Both the position numbers and the translations under genes were made by a program. Of a stretch of 64,000 bases of DNA, positions 25,298 to 33,947 are shown piece by piece. Source of the DNA: Candidatus Phosphoribacter baldrii (GTDB taxonomy: Bacteria; Actinomycetota; Actinomycetes; Actinomycetales; Dermatophilaceae); assembly GCA_016704565.1 (NCBI GenBank), contig JADIZV010000001.1:744001-808000 (forward strand). Reading direction: 5' to 3'. The notes beneath the pieces were generated by a model. The model worked only from the letters and a program-made list of their open reading frames with translations. It did no database searches and was not told the DNA's origin. Numbering within the stretch: the first letter of the stretch is position 1; the number at the start of each line of letters is the position of its first letter.

Positions 25298-26848
25298 ATG
25301 TTCAGGTGCGCCACCGATCCCATTTGGCACGGGGTTGTTGGCTACCACGATGGTATCGATACCTGGACCCTGGACCTCGCGACCGGCATAGGGGGATCTT
25401 TTCAGAGCTTCGTCTCACTTCATGAGCGCTCGCATCAGGCCCTTCATGAGACAACCGCCTGGGGCACGGCGATGACAGTCCTTGGGCTGGGTGCCACAGC
25501 GGCGAGGTCCGGCGCGGAGGGCGGACTCTGGGAGTGGATGGGGGGAGGGTGCCGCGAGACACACGAGCAATTCGCGACGTTGGCCTCGGTAGAGAGCTCG
25601 AACGAGGGTCTAAACCACTTGTCGGGGAACTTCGCCTACCTGCAGTACTACCGGTCGGCGTGTGCCCTGCTGGAGCCGCTCACGCGGCGAGTGTCGAGAG
25701 TTGCTGCGGCTGACCTGATGTACCGGATGGCGATGAGCCCAGCCTGGCTCCTGGACATCGACCTGCATGACCTGCAAGACGTCAGCCCGTCCTCCCTGCC
25801 GGGCTCCACGCCAGACGAGATTCTGGTGGAACTCCGTGCTGCACTGCGAGACGAGTTCACTGTTGCGCGACTCCTCACAGCCATGGTCGAGAATGTCACG
25901 TACGGCGAACGATGGGATGCGGTCATCCGGGTCTTCGGACGCCACGGCATTCACCTTCATGGGTGGGCCGAGTACGAGAGGTGGCTGCCCCGGATCATCG
26001 ATCAATGCAACAAGGGGCTTGGTCGTCCCATCATTTTGGTGGATTCAACCGCGGGCGACCCGGCCCAGGGCCGAGCCGACTCGATGCAACGAGAGCGTCT
26101 GACGCTGCACTCAACTCCACTCACCCTGAGATGGGCACCCGCGGAGAACCCGGGGCCGTCACTTGCACCAGCGAAATTTGCGCGCACACACGCGGAACTA
26201 GGCCCTCACGTCGTGCTCGCATGGATGCATCCCGAGGTTCTCCGCAAGCAGTCCTTGGGCGTTCCTGACAACTGGACGGCACCTCGCCTAGGTCTGTTCG
26301 CGTGTGATCGGCGGACCAATCCGTCCGTCATGCTATGGGTCGACTTTGGGGATATCGCTCCTTCGATGGTGGCTGCGTCCATCCGCAAGACGCCTTTCAC
26401 GCCCCTGCTAATGACGACGCTCTACACCTTGCAGGAGTCTGACAATTCGACCGACTTCAGGGGTTGGACGCCCGTCTTTATCAGCGTCGACACGCCGGTG
26501 GTCGAGTTTCTGGAGGCAGCCCTGGGGCGCGGTGAGGCTTTCGACTACTGGGTGGTCGGGACAGCCGGCTCACGATACTTGGACCACGTCGTGGTGCAGT
26601 TCAACGGTGACTCCGCCCTGAATTTCGTTTACACGTGCAGCGTCATGACCTCCCACGCTATCGACGCTTGGCTCGCAGGCAAGGATGGTGTGGCGCGACG
26701 CCCTAGCGACGCCTTCGAGCACGCCGCTGCGCTGGCGGCGTACGTTGAACACCTTGTCGGCTCGTTCTGGCTATTAGAACTGGGTCGATGGCCGATCCGT
26801 CCAACAGCACCTGTGGCTGCAGACGCGACGAGTCTGGAGAGCCAGTGA
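25298..26848 (+). CDS. HExxH protein (putative metallopeptidase) in the type III operon
   Basis: 517 residues from the ATG at 25298, 7 nt after the previous stop; in-frame Met codons at 25259/25262 are alternatives, and no start has a good ribosome site. Residues 42-46 read HERSH, a HExxH zinc-binding motif, within SLHERSHQALHETTAWG. About 40 residues on, ETHEQFATL offers a possible third ligand. The rest has no recognised domain. The HExxH pattern could be chance, but the surrounding hydrophobic/helical context fits a zincin. Convergent with the YaaC-like gene. It lacks the GTATGCCG octamer common elsewhere. Confidence 0.6.
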   Translation: MFRCATDPIWHGVVGYHDGIDTWTLDLATGIGGSFQSFVSLHERSHQALHETTAWGTAMTVLGLGATAARSGAEGGLWEWMGGGCRETHEQFATLASVESSNEGLNHLSGNFAYLQYYRSACALLEPLTRRVSRVAAADLMYRMAMSPAWLLDIDLHDLQDVSPSSLPGSTPDEILVELRAALRDEFTVARLLTAMVENVTYGERWDAVIRVFGRHGIHLHGWAEYERWLPRIIDQCNKGLGRPIILVDSTAGDPAQGRADSMQRERLTLHSTPLTLRWAPAENPGPSLAPAKFARTHAELGPHVVLAWMHPEVLRKQSLGVPDNWTAPRLGLFACDRRTNPSVMLWVDFGDIAPSMVAASIRKTPFTPLLMTTLYTLQESDNSTDFRGWTPVFISVDTPVVEFLEAALGRGEAFDYWVVGTAGSRYLDHVVVQFNGDSALNFVYTCSVMTSHAIDAWLAGKDGVARRPSDAFEHAAALAAYVEHLVGSFWLLELGRWPIRPTAPVAADATSLESQ

Positions 26849-26996
26849 AGGCTGGCCTCCCCGGTTGGCTGTGTCGCTCGTGTCGTCGTCAGTCAGCTCG
26901 CCAGGCGTGAGCTCGCAAGCGGCACCAGGACACTCGACCTCGACCTGCGGTAGGTCGATCCCCAAGAAGTCGCGTATGGGTCGAGAGGCCATGTCG

Positions 26997-27959
26997 CTAG
27001 GAGCGGACCACCCCTGCAGGTGCCTCGTCCAACGTTTCAGCCAAGAGGTCTGGCACTGCGTCAAGTGCCGCGTCGAGTAGGAAGGCGATGGGGACTGCAT
27101 GAGGTGATCGGTCCACGTCAGTGAGGTAGTCCCATTCAACGGGGCTATAGCGAGCCAGCTTCGAAAGAGCGAAGAGGATTGCCCACCAGACCATGAGGGG
27201 GTGCATGGTCTGGCCCGTCTCGGGGACCTCCGGCATGAACACTCGGCTCCGCCGATAGTTGGTACCTGGCAAGGACCCGTCGGGCGAACGGGCGAGCTTG
27301 ACTTGAAAGCTGGACCCGGCCACACGACCCGGTACCGGCGCTGCTCCAACCAACTCTGGATAGTGATCCAGGAATCCTGCGATGGTGTCCTCGGTGAGTG
27401 TCACCGACCCAGAGGCACTTGCCGAAACCTCGTCAGAGTCGTTCGGCGAGCTGCTGAGCAGCACGGGCCACCGCGGGGGCTCAACCTGCTCATGAAGTTG
27501 AGCTTCGACAACCATCTGCCAGAGCGTGCCCAGATCAACCCCGTTGGGAAAGACCGCCGAGTTCAGCGCAGCAGACAACCGCACGAAGCTCCCCGAGCGC
27601 TTCTTGGAGTCTGTTGCCACGACCGCCCGAGGGAACGCGTCCGCCTCATCAGAGATGCAGCCAACGCCCGAGGGTCCCGAGATGCCATGGCCGAAGAGCT
27701 GATAATCATCGCCAGCGACGTAGGCAGCAGCCACGGCTCGTCCGGCCTGCGAGAGTCCGTAGAAAGCGTTCAAGGGACGCGTCTGAATCGGCGTTACCGA
27801 AGCAGCAAGAATCTGCTGCTCGGCCTGCTCAAGCGAGGAAGAGAACAGCGCACGACGCTCCTCAGTGACTAGCCACGGCGGGTTCGATCGTTTCCGATGT
27901 ACTCGACGCCACGCCTGCGACCCGTTCGATCGGGCCAGGTCCCACATCGTGGCCGCCAC
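26997..27959 (-). CDS. YaaC-like protein
   Basis: 320 residues from the GTG at 27959, or from an ATG four codons in. The N-terminal RPLNAFYGLSQAGRAVAAAY and C-terminal FALSKLARYSPVEW patterns resemble the YaaC family, whose biochemical role is not established. It starts 8 bp after the dnaB stop on the same strand and could ride on dnaB transcription. Convergent with the HExxH gene. The absence of the octamer from this stretch suggests it came in with the defence genes. Confidence 0.6.
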   Translation of the reverse strand: MAATMWDLARSNGSQAWRRVHRKRSNPPWLVTEERRALFSSSLEQAEQQILAASVTPIQTRPLNAFYGLSQAGRAVAAAYVAGDDYQLFGHGISGPSGVGCISDEADAFPRAVVATDSKKRSGSFVRLSAALNSAVFPNGVDLGTLWQMVVEAQLHEQVEPPRWPVLLSSSPNDSDEVSASASGSVTLTEDTIAGFLDHYPELVGAAPVPGRVAGSSFQVKLARSPDGSLPGTNYRRSRVFMPEVPETGQTMHPLMVWWAILFALSKLARYSPVEWDYLTDVDRSPHAVPIAFLLDAALDAVPDLLAETLDEAPAGVVRS

Positions 27960-27966
27960 TAATACC

Positions 27967-30915
27967 TCAGAACTGCTGGGCCATGTTGGTGAAGCGGCTG
28001 TAGTGGCCCTGGAAGGCGACCACGATCGTGTCGGTGGGGCCGTTACGGTGCTTGGCCACGATCAGGTCGGCCTCCCCCGCTCGCTGGGTCTCCTTCTCGT
28101 AGGCCTCTTCCCGGTGCAACAGGATGACCATGTCGGCGTCCTGCTCGATCGAGTTGTGCACTGCGATCCCGTTGGCCACGAAGTTGTGCCCGCCCAGCAC
28201 CGTCGCGTCGAAGACCTCCTCGACCCCGTCGGCCTCGATCGAGACGACCGGGTCCCAGAGGACGTCGTTGACGGCATACAGGTCCATGTCGGCCGAGTCG
28301 AGGACGGCGGCGACCTCGCGCAGCGGCTCCCCGGCCGCGCGCCGCTCACCGGCAGCGCCAGCGCGCGCCCCGGCGACACCCATCCCCGAGCCGCCCACGC
28401 CCGGGCGCGGCGCCGCGGACACGCTCATCACCTGGCGCATCGCCTCGACGACCCGCGGCGGCACGGCCGCAGTCCCCGCGCCCGCCTCCTCGACCGCGCG
28501 AACGATCTCCAGCAGCCGCTTGGCCGCCTTGCGCGACTCCCCGTGCAGCCCGATCTCCTGCAGGAAGCGCCGCTGCGAGTCCTCGCCAGCCACCTCCAGC
28601 CGGTATGCCGCCCGCGCACCACCCGCCCCGGCGCTCACGCCCAGCCGGGTCGAGATCCCGAACCGCAGGAGCAGCCGCGACACGTCCTCGACGAGTCGGC
28701 GCGAGGCCGCCTCCATCCGGATCCGGCCACGATCGCCGGACTTGGCGACGCTCACCGACCCCGACAGCGACCACAGGTGCGAGACGAACAGGGCGATCTG
28801 CGGCTTGCTCACGTGGAAGATCGCCTTGGGCACCCGCCGCTTGTGCGGCTTCACGGCCAACACCCCGAGCTCGTCGAGCCAGTCACCGACGACGTTCGCG
28901 CGCCCCCGATCGACGCTGTATGCCGGGTCGCCCAGCACGTGCGCCAGCAGGATGACCCGCGGGTCCTCCCACGGCTCGAAGAACGCCGGTGCCGGGACAT
29001 GCCGGGGAACCGCCACGCGCGTGCCGGTGCGCAGGTCGGCCAGCGGTGACCACCCGGCATACGTGAGGAAGGGGTGGTTGGCGGTGGCCCGCAGCGTCTT
29101 GCCCGACGCCAAGGTGAGTCGGAAGACCGGCCGCACCCCCGTCGGGAAGACGTGCGTCATCGGCCGCCGGACATAACGCAGCGTGTCATCCAACGCCCAG
29201 ACCGGCACGTCGCGAGCGCCCGCGGCATACAGGGAGCCCAGGGTGGTCTCCGCCCCGGTGTCGGCGCGCAGCACGCGGGTGTCCGCGGTGAGGCAGCCGG
29301 ACTCCCGCAGATCGGACATCTGCGGGCGCTTGTCGGTGCGCTGTTCGGGTCCACGGTTGAGCTGGGAGATGGCGATGACGGGCACTTCGAGCTCCTTCGC
29401 AAGCAGCTTCAGTGCCCTGGAGAACTCGGACACCTCCTGTTGACGGCTCTCCACCCGCTTTCCTGACGTCATAAGTTGCAAATAATCGATAACGACGAGC
29501 TTGAGGTTGTGGCGCTGCTTGAGCCGGCGGCACTTGGCCCGGATCTCCATGAGCGACATGTTGGGGCTGTCGTCGATGAACAGCGGCGCGTCGGACACCC
29601 GGCCCATCGTCTGGGCCAGTCGGGTCCAGTCGTCCTCGCGCATCGTGCCCTTGCGCATGTGCTGCAGCTGGATCTGGGCCTCGGCCGAGAGCAGACGCAT
29701 GGTGATCTCGGTCTTGCTCATTTCCAGGCTGAACACGACCGAGGCCATCCCGTGCTTGATCGCCGCTGTCCGCGCGATGTCCAGACCCAGCGTCGAGTTG
29801 TGTGTCGGGATCATCGAGCGACCGGCCAGGTAGAGGTGATCGGCCGCCTCGACCTCGATGCAGCGCACCAGCACCGACTCCACCGCCCGCACCGCTTCGA
29901 CTTTCCAGACCAGCGGACTGATGGTGCTACCCGCCGCCGGGAGCCGCTCGATGACGGTGAGGACGTGGTGAGCCAGCAACTCGGCCAGGTCCACCGTCGT
30001 GAGGATCCGGCGCTCACCGAAGACAGCCACCTGCCACTGGTGTTCGGCGTCGGCTACCAGGACCGAACCGTCGGAGAACTCGACCTCATAGCAGGGCCGA
30101 CCGACCATCACATCGGTCGCCGCCACGACCCGGGTCGGGTGCCCGTCGGCACCCATGACCTCGTCGCCGACCGCGACCTCGCCCATCGTCGTCCACCCGG
30201 TCGGCGTCGCCAGCGGCGTGTCGAGCGCGAGCGCCTTCCCCATGGCGGGGCGTGCGGCCAGGACGATCATCTGGCCGGGGTGCAGCCCGTTGGTGAGGGA
30301 GTCCAGGTCGGTGAAACCGGTCGGCACGCCGGTCATCTGGCCGGACCGACCCGATGCGACCTCGATCTCGTCGACGGTGAGCTCGATGATGTCGCCGAGC
30401 TTGTGGTAGTCCTCCCCGCCCCGCTTCTCGGACACCCCATAGACCTCGGCCTGCGCGGCGTTGACGATGTCTTCGACGTCGCCGCCGCCCTGGGCATAGC
30501 CCAACTGGACGATCCGGGTGCCGGCCTCGACCAGCCGCCGCAGCACCGCCCGTTCGGCGACGATGTGCGCGTAGTAGCCGGCGTTGGCCGCCGTCGGCAC
30601 CGAGGAGATGAGCTGGTGCAGGAACGCCCCGCCACCGACCCGCGCCAGCTGCCCACGCTTGGTCAGCTCGTCAGCCACCGTGACCGCGTCGGCGGGCTCA
30701 CCGCGCCCATAGAGGTCGAGGATCGCCTCATAGATCGACTCGTGCGCCGGGCGATAGAAGTCGGCCCCGCGCAGCACCTCGACCGCGTCGGCGATGGCGT
30801 CCTTGCTCAACAGCATCGAGCCCAGCACCGACTGCTCGGCGTGGACATCTTGTGGAGGAAGCCGGTCGTCCCCAGGCCCGTCGAGGGCACCCGGGAACAA
30901 CTCCTGGATCGACAC
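27967..30915 (-). CDS. dnaB: Replicative DNA helicase DnaB with two inteins
   Basis: 982 residues encode a 455-residue helicase after removal of two inteins (residues 228-373 and 541-921), a normal length for DnaB. The N-terminal domain starts PPQDVHAEQSVLGSMLL. Intein 1 splits the Walker A loop between GK and ST; Walker B is VVIDYLQLM (about 474). Intein 2 interrupts DLRESG/SIEQDAD. DnaB is the hexameric ring helicase of the fork and must be spliced to work, since intein 1 disrupts the ATP site. The GTG start follows GGGGAG closely. It lies downstream of rplI-rpsR-ssb-rpsF in the known order, separated here by a 4.6-kb insert carrying alkD, MATE and MauE genes. Confidence 0.95.
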   Translation of the reverse strand: MSIQELFPGALDGPGDDRLPPQDVHAEQSVLGSMLLSKDAIADAVEVLRGADFYRPAHESIYEAILDLYGRGEPADAVTVADELTKRGQLARVGGGAFLHQLISSVPTAANAGYYAHIVAERAVLRRLVEAGTRIVQLGYAQGGGDVEDIVNAAQAEVYGVSEKRGGEDYHKLGDIIELTVDEIEVASGRSGQMTGVPTGFTDLDSLTNGLHPGQMIVLAARPAMGKALALDTPLATPTGWTTMGEVAVGDEVMGADGHPTRVVAATDVMVGRPCYEVEFSDGSVLVADAEHQWQVAVFGERRILTTVDLAELLAHHVLTVIERLPAAGSTISPLVWKVEAVRAVESVLVRCIEVEAADHLYLAGRSMIPTHNSTLGLDIARTAAIKHGMASVVFSLEMSKTEITMRLLSAEAQIQLQHMRKGTMREDDWTRLAQTMGRVSDAPLFIDDSPNMSLMEIRAKCRRLKQRHNLKLVVIDYLQLMTSGKRVESRQQEVSEFSRALKLLAKELEVPVIAISQLNRGPEQRTDKRPQMSDLRESGCLTADTRVLRADTGAETTLGSLYAAGARDVPVWALDDTLRYVRRPMTHVFPTGVRPVFRLTLASGKTLRATANHPFLTYAGWSPLADLRTGTRVAVPRHVPAPAFFEPWEDPRVILLAHVLGDPAYSVDRGRANVVGDWLDELGVLAVKPHKRRVPKAIFHVSKPQIALFVSHLWSLSGSVSVAKSGDRGRIRMEAASRRLVEDVSRLLLRFGISTRLGVSAGAGGARAAYRLEVAGEDSQRRFLQEIGLHGESRKAAKRLLEIVRAVEEAGAGTAAVPPRVVEAMRQVMSVSAAPRPGVGGSGMGVAGARAGAAGERRAAGEPLREVAAVLDSADMDLYAVNDVLWDPVVSIEADGVEEVFDATVLGGHNFVANGIAVHNSIEQDADMVILLHREEAYEKETQRAGEADLIVAKHRNGPTDTIVVAFQGHYSRFTNMAQQF
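28153..29295 (-). other. DnaB intein 2 (class 1, degenerate LAGLIDADG endonuclease)
   Basis: 381 residues, starting Cys541 and ending His920-Asn921 with Ser922 following, the class 1 signature; block B is TANHP. A LAGLIDADG-type domain is visible (LLAHVLGDPAY), but its second motif reads LWSLSGSVSV, without the catalytic acid, so endonuclease activity is probably lost. Five GTATGCCG copies lie in this intein and none in the extein. Confidence 0.88.
29797..30234 (-). other. DnaB intein 1 (class 3 mini-intein)
   Basis: 146 residues, starting Ala228 rather than Cys/Ser and ending Thr371-His372-Asn373 before Ser374. Trp294 (two after the block B His292), Cys352 in RCIEVE and Thr371 fit the W-C-T signature of class 3 inteins, which splice by way of the internal Cys. 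No endonuclease domain is present. It sits exactly in the P-loop. Confidence 0.82.
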
Positions 30916-31287
30916 CGCTCCCCTGACCCGCCTTCCCTGGCTCGTCCTCGACCACCGGCTCTAGGACAGCACGCAGCACCGACAGGCCCTCTGACCTGCA
31001 CACATGCCTTCCGTATGCCGTCCGCCCCCGGTGGTTCTCCCACCCTAGGACTCCTGCCGCACACCCTCAACCGCACCCTGTGTATGCCGCGTGGACAGCC
31101 TGTGGAACACGCCGACACCCGTTGTGGACAACCCTGGGGATAACTGAGGCGGACTGTGGATGGTGGGCGGACGGCATACGGCACAGGGGGGCATCTGAGC
31201 GCGAAACGCGAGGTGGCGCGCATCCACCGATGTGGAGAACAGAAACTTTCGGGCGTGTCTCGCGTCGTGGCGGCATACCCTCTGCGC
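30916..31287. other. Intergenic region with long inverted repeat and DnaA-box-like sites
   Basis: Divergent region between dnaB and the DUF2277 gene. A 17-bp perfect inverted repeat containing CGGCATAC joins 31011-31027 to 31165-31181. Between and beside the arms are TGTGGACAA (31123-31131, a perfect actinobacterial DnaA box in reverse) and several near matches (31091, 31101, 31155, 31231). TACCCT at 31276-31281 lies 6 nt before the ATG at 31288. Confidence 0.4.
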
Positions 31288-31560
31288 ATGTGCCGCAGCA
31301 TCCGCCAACTCCACAACTACGAGCCGCCCGCGACCGACGACGAGGTGTATGCCGCCGCGCTGCAGTATGTCCGCAAGGTCGCCGGGTGCACAGTCCCCAG
31401 CCAGGCCAACCGGGAGGCGTTCGATGAAGCGGTCGAGGCGGTGGCGGCGGCGACCGCGCACCTGCTCGAGCACCTGACGACCTCGGCGCCGCCCAAGGAT
31501 CGGGAGGTCGAAGCGGCCAAGGCGCGGGCCCGGGCCGCGGAGCGCTACGGCCGCCGGTGA
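31288..31560 (+). CDS. DUF2277 family protein
   Basis: 90 residues beginning MCRSIRQLHNYEPPATDDEV, the characteristic start of the DUF2277 family, and ending with a helical ARARAAERYGRR. The ATG at 31288 is set by this start and by a TACCCT -10 six bases before it (leaderless). Function of the family is not known. The stop overlaps the GTG of the alkylation-repair gene, so the two are coupled. Confidence 0.8.
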   Translation: MCRSIRQLHNYEPPATDDEVYAAALQYVRKVAGCTVPSQANREAFDEAVEAVAAATAHLLEHLTTSAPPKDREVEAAKARARAAERYGRR

Positions 31561-32267
31561 CGGGGACCACGCCTCGACTCGATGTCGTCGCCGCCGTCCG
31601 CGCCGCCCTCCTCCCGCACGCCGACCCGGTCCGGGCCGCCGGCCAACAGGCCTACATGAAGTCGACCCTCCCCTATCTCGGGCTCACCTCCCCCGTGCTC
31701 AAGGCGACGCTGCGCCCGGTGCTCGGCGACCCGGCATACCGGATCAGCACCCGACCCGAGTGGGAGGCGACCGTCCGCGCGCTCTGGGACCAGGCGACCC
31801 ACCGCGAGCACTGGTATGCCGCGCTCACCCTCCTGCAGCACCGGCACTACCGGGCGTGGCGCGATCCCGAGCTGCTGCCGCTTGTCCGGCACCTCGTCAT
31901 CACCGGCGCATGGTGGGATGTCGTCGACGAGATCGCCACGCATGTCGTGCGCGGTCTGCTGTTGGAGTGGCCGCAGACGATGGCGCCGACGCTGCGGGAG
32001 TGGGCGGTCGACGAGCACCTGTGGATCCGGCGGGTCGCGATGCTCGCGCAGGTCGGTGCCGGGCCGCGGACCGACCCGGTGTTGCTCGCCGACGTGCTGG
32101 TCCCCAACATCCCGTATGCCGGGGAGCAGGTGTTCTTCTCCCGCAAGGCGATCGGGTGGGCGCTGCGGGACTATGCCCGGACCGAGCCGGACTGGGTGCG
32201 GGCGTTCGTCGCCGCACACCCCGACCTGTCCGGGCTGTCCCGTCGCGAGGCCCTCAAGCATCTCTAA
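31557..32267 (+). CDS. AlkD-like DNA alkylation repair protein (HEAT repeats)
   Basis: 236 residues matching the AlkD/AlkC-type HEAT-repeat glycosylases: the TGAWWDVVDEIA and FFSRKAIGWALRDYAR segments are the most typical, with the conserved Trp and Asp residues lining the DNA cleft. Known members remove alkylated purines without base flipping. The GTG start overlaps the DUF2277 stop (GTGA). A 15-bp hairpin at 32317-32351 follows. Cytoplasmic. Confidence 0.85.
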   Translation: MTGTTPRLDVVAAVRAALLPHADPVRAAGQQAYMKSTLPYLGLTSPVLKATLRPVLGDPAYRISTRPEWEATVRALWDQATHREHWYAALTLLQHRHYRAWRDPELLPLVRHLVITGAWWDVVDEIATHVVRGLLLEWPQTMAPTLREWAVDEHLWIRRVAMLAQVGAGPRTDPVLLADVLVPNIPYAGEQVFFSRKAIGWALRDYARTEPDWVRAFVAAHPDLSGLSRREALKHL

Positions 32268-32316
32268 GTCGGGCCGCTCGGCGCTCGGCGAGGCGACCGA
32301 GCGGGGTGCCGGAGCC

Positions 32317-32351
32317 TGAGGCGTTGACCACCAGGAGTGGTCAGTGCCTCA
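32317..32351 (+). terminator. Hairpin terminator after the AlkD-like gene
   Basis: 15-bp arms (32317-32331 and 32337-32351) with two internal mismatches and a 5-nt loop, 50 bp after the stop codon. No T tract, as is usual in high-G+C actinobacteria. Confidence 0.6.
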
Positions 32352-32481
32352 GCATCCTCACCCCCATCGCGCTCCCCTGGGGCATTGGCCGCTCACGTGC
32401 CCCTCGGGCCCGCGGTGCCGAACGCGCCGACGACACCCGGGCCGCCGGCGCTACGGTCGCCAGCGCTAGGGTCGTCGGCGC

Positions 32482-32487
32482 TAGGGT
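32482..32487 (+). promoter_or_regulatory. -10 element of the MATE gene (leaderless)
   Basis: TAGGGT ends 6 nt before the GTG at 32494. A second copy of GCTAGGGTC lies 17 bp upstream, giving a short direct repeat over the promoter. Confidence 0.45.
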
Positions 32488-32493
32488 CACCGG

Positions 32494-33813
32494 GTGAGCG
32501 CGGCATACGTCGACCGGCGGGAGATCATCGGGCTGGCCGTGCCCGCGTTCCTTGCCCTGGTCGCCGAGCCGATCTTCCTGGCCGCTGACTCGGCGATCGT
32601 CGGCCACCTAGGCACGGTTCCCCTGGCCGGGCTCAGCGTCGCCGGATCGGTCCTGCTGGCGTCGGCGGGCATCTTCGTCTTCCTCGCCTACGCCACCACG
32701 AGCGTCGTCGCCCGAGCCATGGGCGCCGGCTCACCGACCGTCGCCATTACCGCTGGCATGGACGGCCTTTGGCTCAGCCTCGCCCTCGGCGGCCTGGCCG
32801 CCGCCGCCATCGCCGCGACAGCCCGCCCGCTCACCGCGGCCTTCGGCGCCTCGGCGGCCGCTCACGAGCAGGCCACCACCTACCTGCAGATCGGCGCCCT
32901 CGGCATCCCGGCGATGCTCGTCCTGCTGGCCGTCACCGGGACCCTGCGCGGCCTGCTCGACACGCGCACGCCGATGCTCGTGGCCATCGGCGGCTTCAGC
33001 GTCAACATCGCACTCAACCTGGCCTTCGTCCACGGATTTCATTGGGGCATAGCCGGATCCGCATGGGGCACGGTCATCGCTCAGACCGGCATGGCCGTCA
33101 CCCTCACCGCCATCCTGCTCCGACGCGCCCGCGCCACCCGCGCGCCGCTGCACCCCCATCCCGGCCGGATCCTCGCGGCAGCGCGCAACGGCATACCCCT
33201 TGTCGTGCGGACCATCGCGCTGCGGGGAGCGATCCTGCTCACCGTGTGGGCCGCGGCAGTCCTCGGGGACGCGCCGCTGGCTGCGCACCAGATCGCGGCG
33301 ACGGTGTGGAGCTTCTTCGCGTTCGCGCTCGACGCGCTCGCCATCGCGGCGCAAGCGGTCGTCGGGCGTGACCTGGGCGCTGGGCGCGTCGACACCGCGC
33401 GCGCCGTCACCCGGACACTGCTGCGCTGGGGCCTCGGCTTCGGTCTCGCCGTCGGCGCGCTCACGGCTGCCGCGGCGGTGCTCGTCCCTGCCCTGTTCAC
33501 GGCCGACCCCGCCGTCATCCGGTATGCCGTCCCCGCCCTGCTCGTCGTCGCCGCCGGTCAGGTCGTGGCCGGTTATGTCTTCGTAGCTGACGGGGTGCTC
33601 ATGGGAGCCGGGGACTTCCGCTACCTCGCGTGGGCCATGGTGGGTGCGCTCGCGGCATACGTCCCGGTGGTGCTGTTGGTGCGCGCGCTGGGCGTGTGGG
33701 GCGAGCCAGGCGGGGTGTTGGTGTGGCTGTGGGGCGGGTACGCGTGGTTCATGGTCGTGCGGGCGGTGACGCTCGGGCTGCGGTGGCGCGGTCCGGCGTG
33801 GTCGGCCACCTGA
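32494..33813 (+). CDS. MATE family efflux transporter (DinF-like)
   Basis: 439 residues with about twelve hydrophobic segments in two related halves, as in MATE antiporters. The N-terminal REIIGLAVPAFLALVAEPIF and ADSAIVGHLG are typical of the DinF branch. Members export organic cations or drugs in exchange for H+ or Na+; the substrate here is unknown. The GTG start fits the TAGGGT box. A hairpin at 33819-33867 starts 5 bp after the stop and probably ends the transcript. Confidence 0.9.
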   Translation: MSAAYVDRREIIGLAVPAFLALVAEPIFLAADSAIVGHLGTVPLAGLSVAGSVLLASAGIFVFLAYATTSVVARAMGAGSPTVAITAGMDGLWLSLALGGLAAAAIAATARPLTAAFGASAAAHEQATTYLQIGALGIPAMLVLLAVTGTLRGLLDTRTPMLVAIGGFSVNIALNLAFVHGFHWGIAGSAWGTVIAQTGMAVTLTAILLRRARATRAPLHPHPGRILAAARNGIPLVVRTIALRGAILLTVWAAAVLGDAPLAAHQIAATVWSFFAFALDALAIAAQAVVGRDLGAGRVDTARAVTRTLLRWGLGFGLAVGALTAAAAVLVPALFTADPAVIRYAVPALLVVAAGQVVAGYVFVADGVLMGAGDFRYLAWAMVGALAAYVPVVLLVRALGVWGEPGGVLVWLWGGYAWFMVVRAVTLGLRWRGPAWSAT

Positions 33814-33818
33814 TCGCT

Positions 33819-33867
33819 GGGTCGAGGTATTCGGCCATCCTCTGCTGACGGCCGAATACCTCGACCC
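33819..33867. terminator. 18-bp hairpin, copy 1 of a repeated family
   Basis: Perfect arms 33819-33836 and 33850-33867 around a 13-nt loop, just after the MATE stop. The arm shares TCGAGGTATTCGGCCATC with the hairpin at 35329-35379, so the two bracket the MauE gene. Confidence 0.7.
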
Positions 33868-33947
33868 GGCGGTGCGTGCGGCCATGCGGGTGGCCTGACC
33901 TGCGCGTTCGTGCCGTGGCAGGCGCGGGCCGCGGATAAGGTGACCGG

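Noticed and set aside
29476..31143. Long plus-strand frame opposite dnaB
   Set aside because: Shadow of dnaB; low-complexity Arg/Asp/His composition.
30916..31287. Considered as the chromosome origin because of DnaA boxes
   Set aside because: oriC normally adjoins dnaA/dnaN, which are not in the window; only one box here is perfect and no AT-rich unwinding element is seen.
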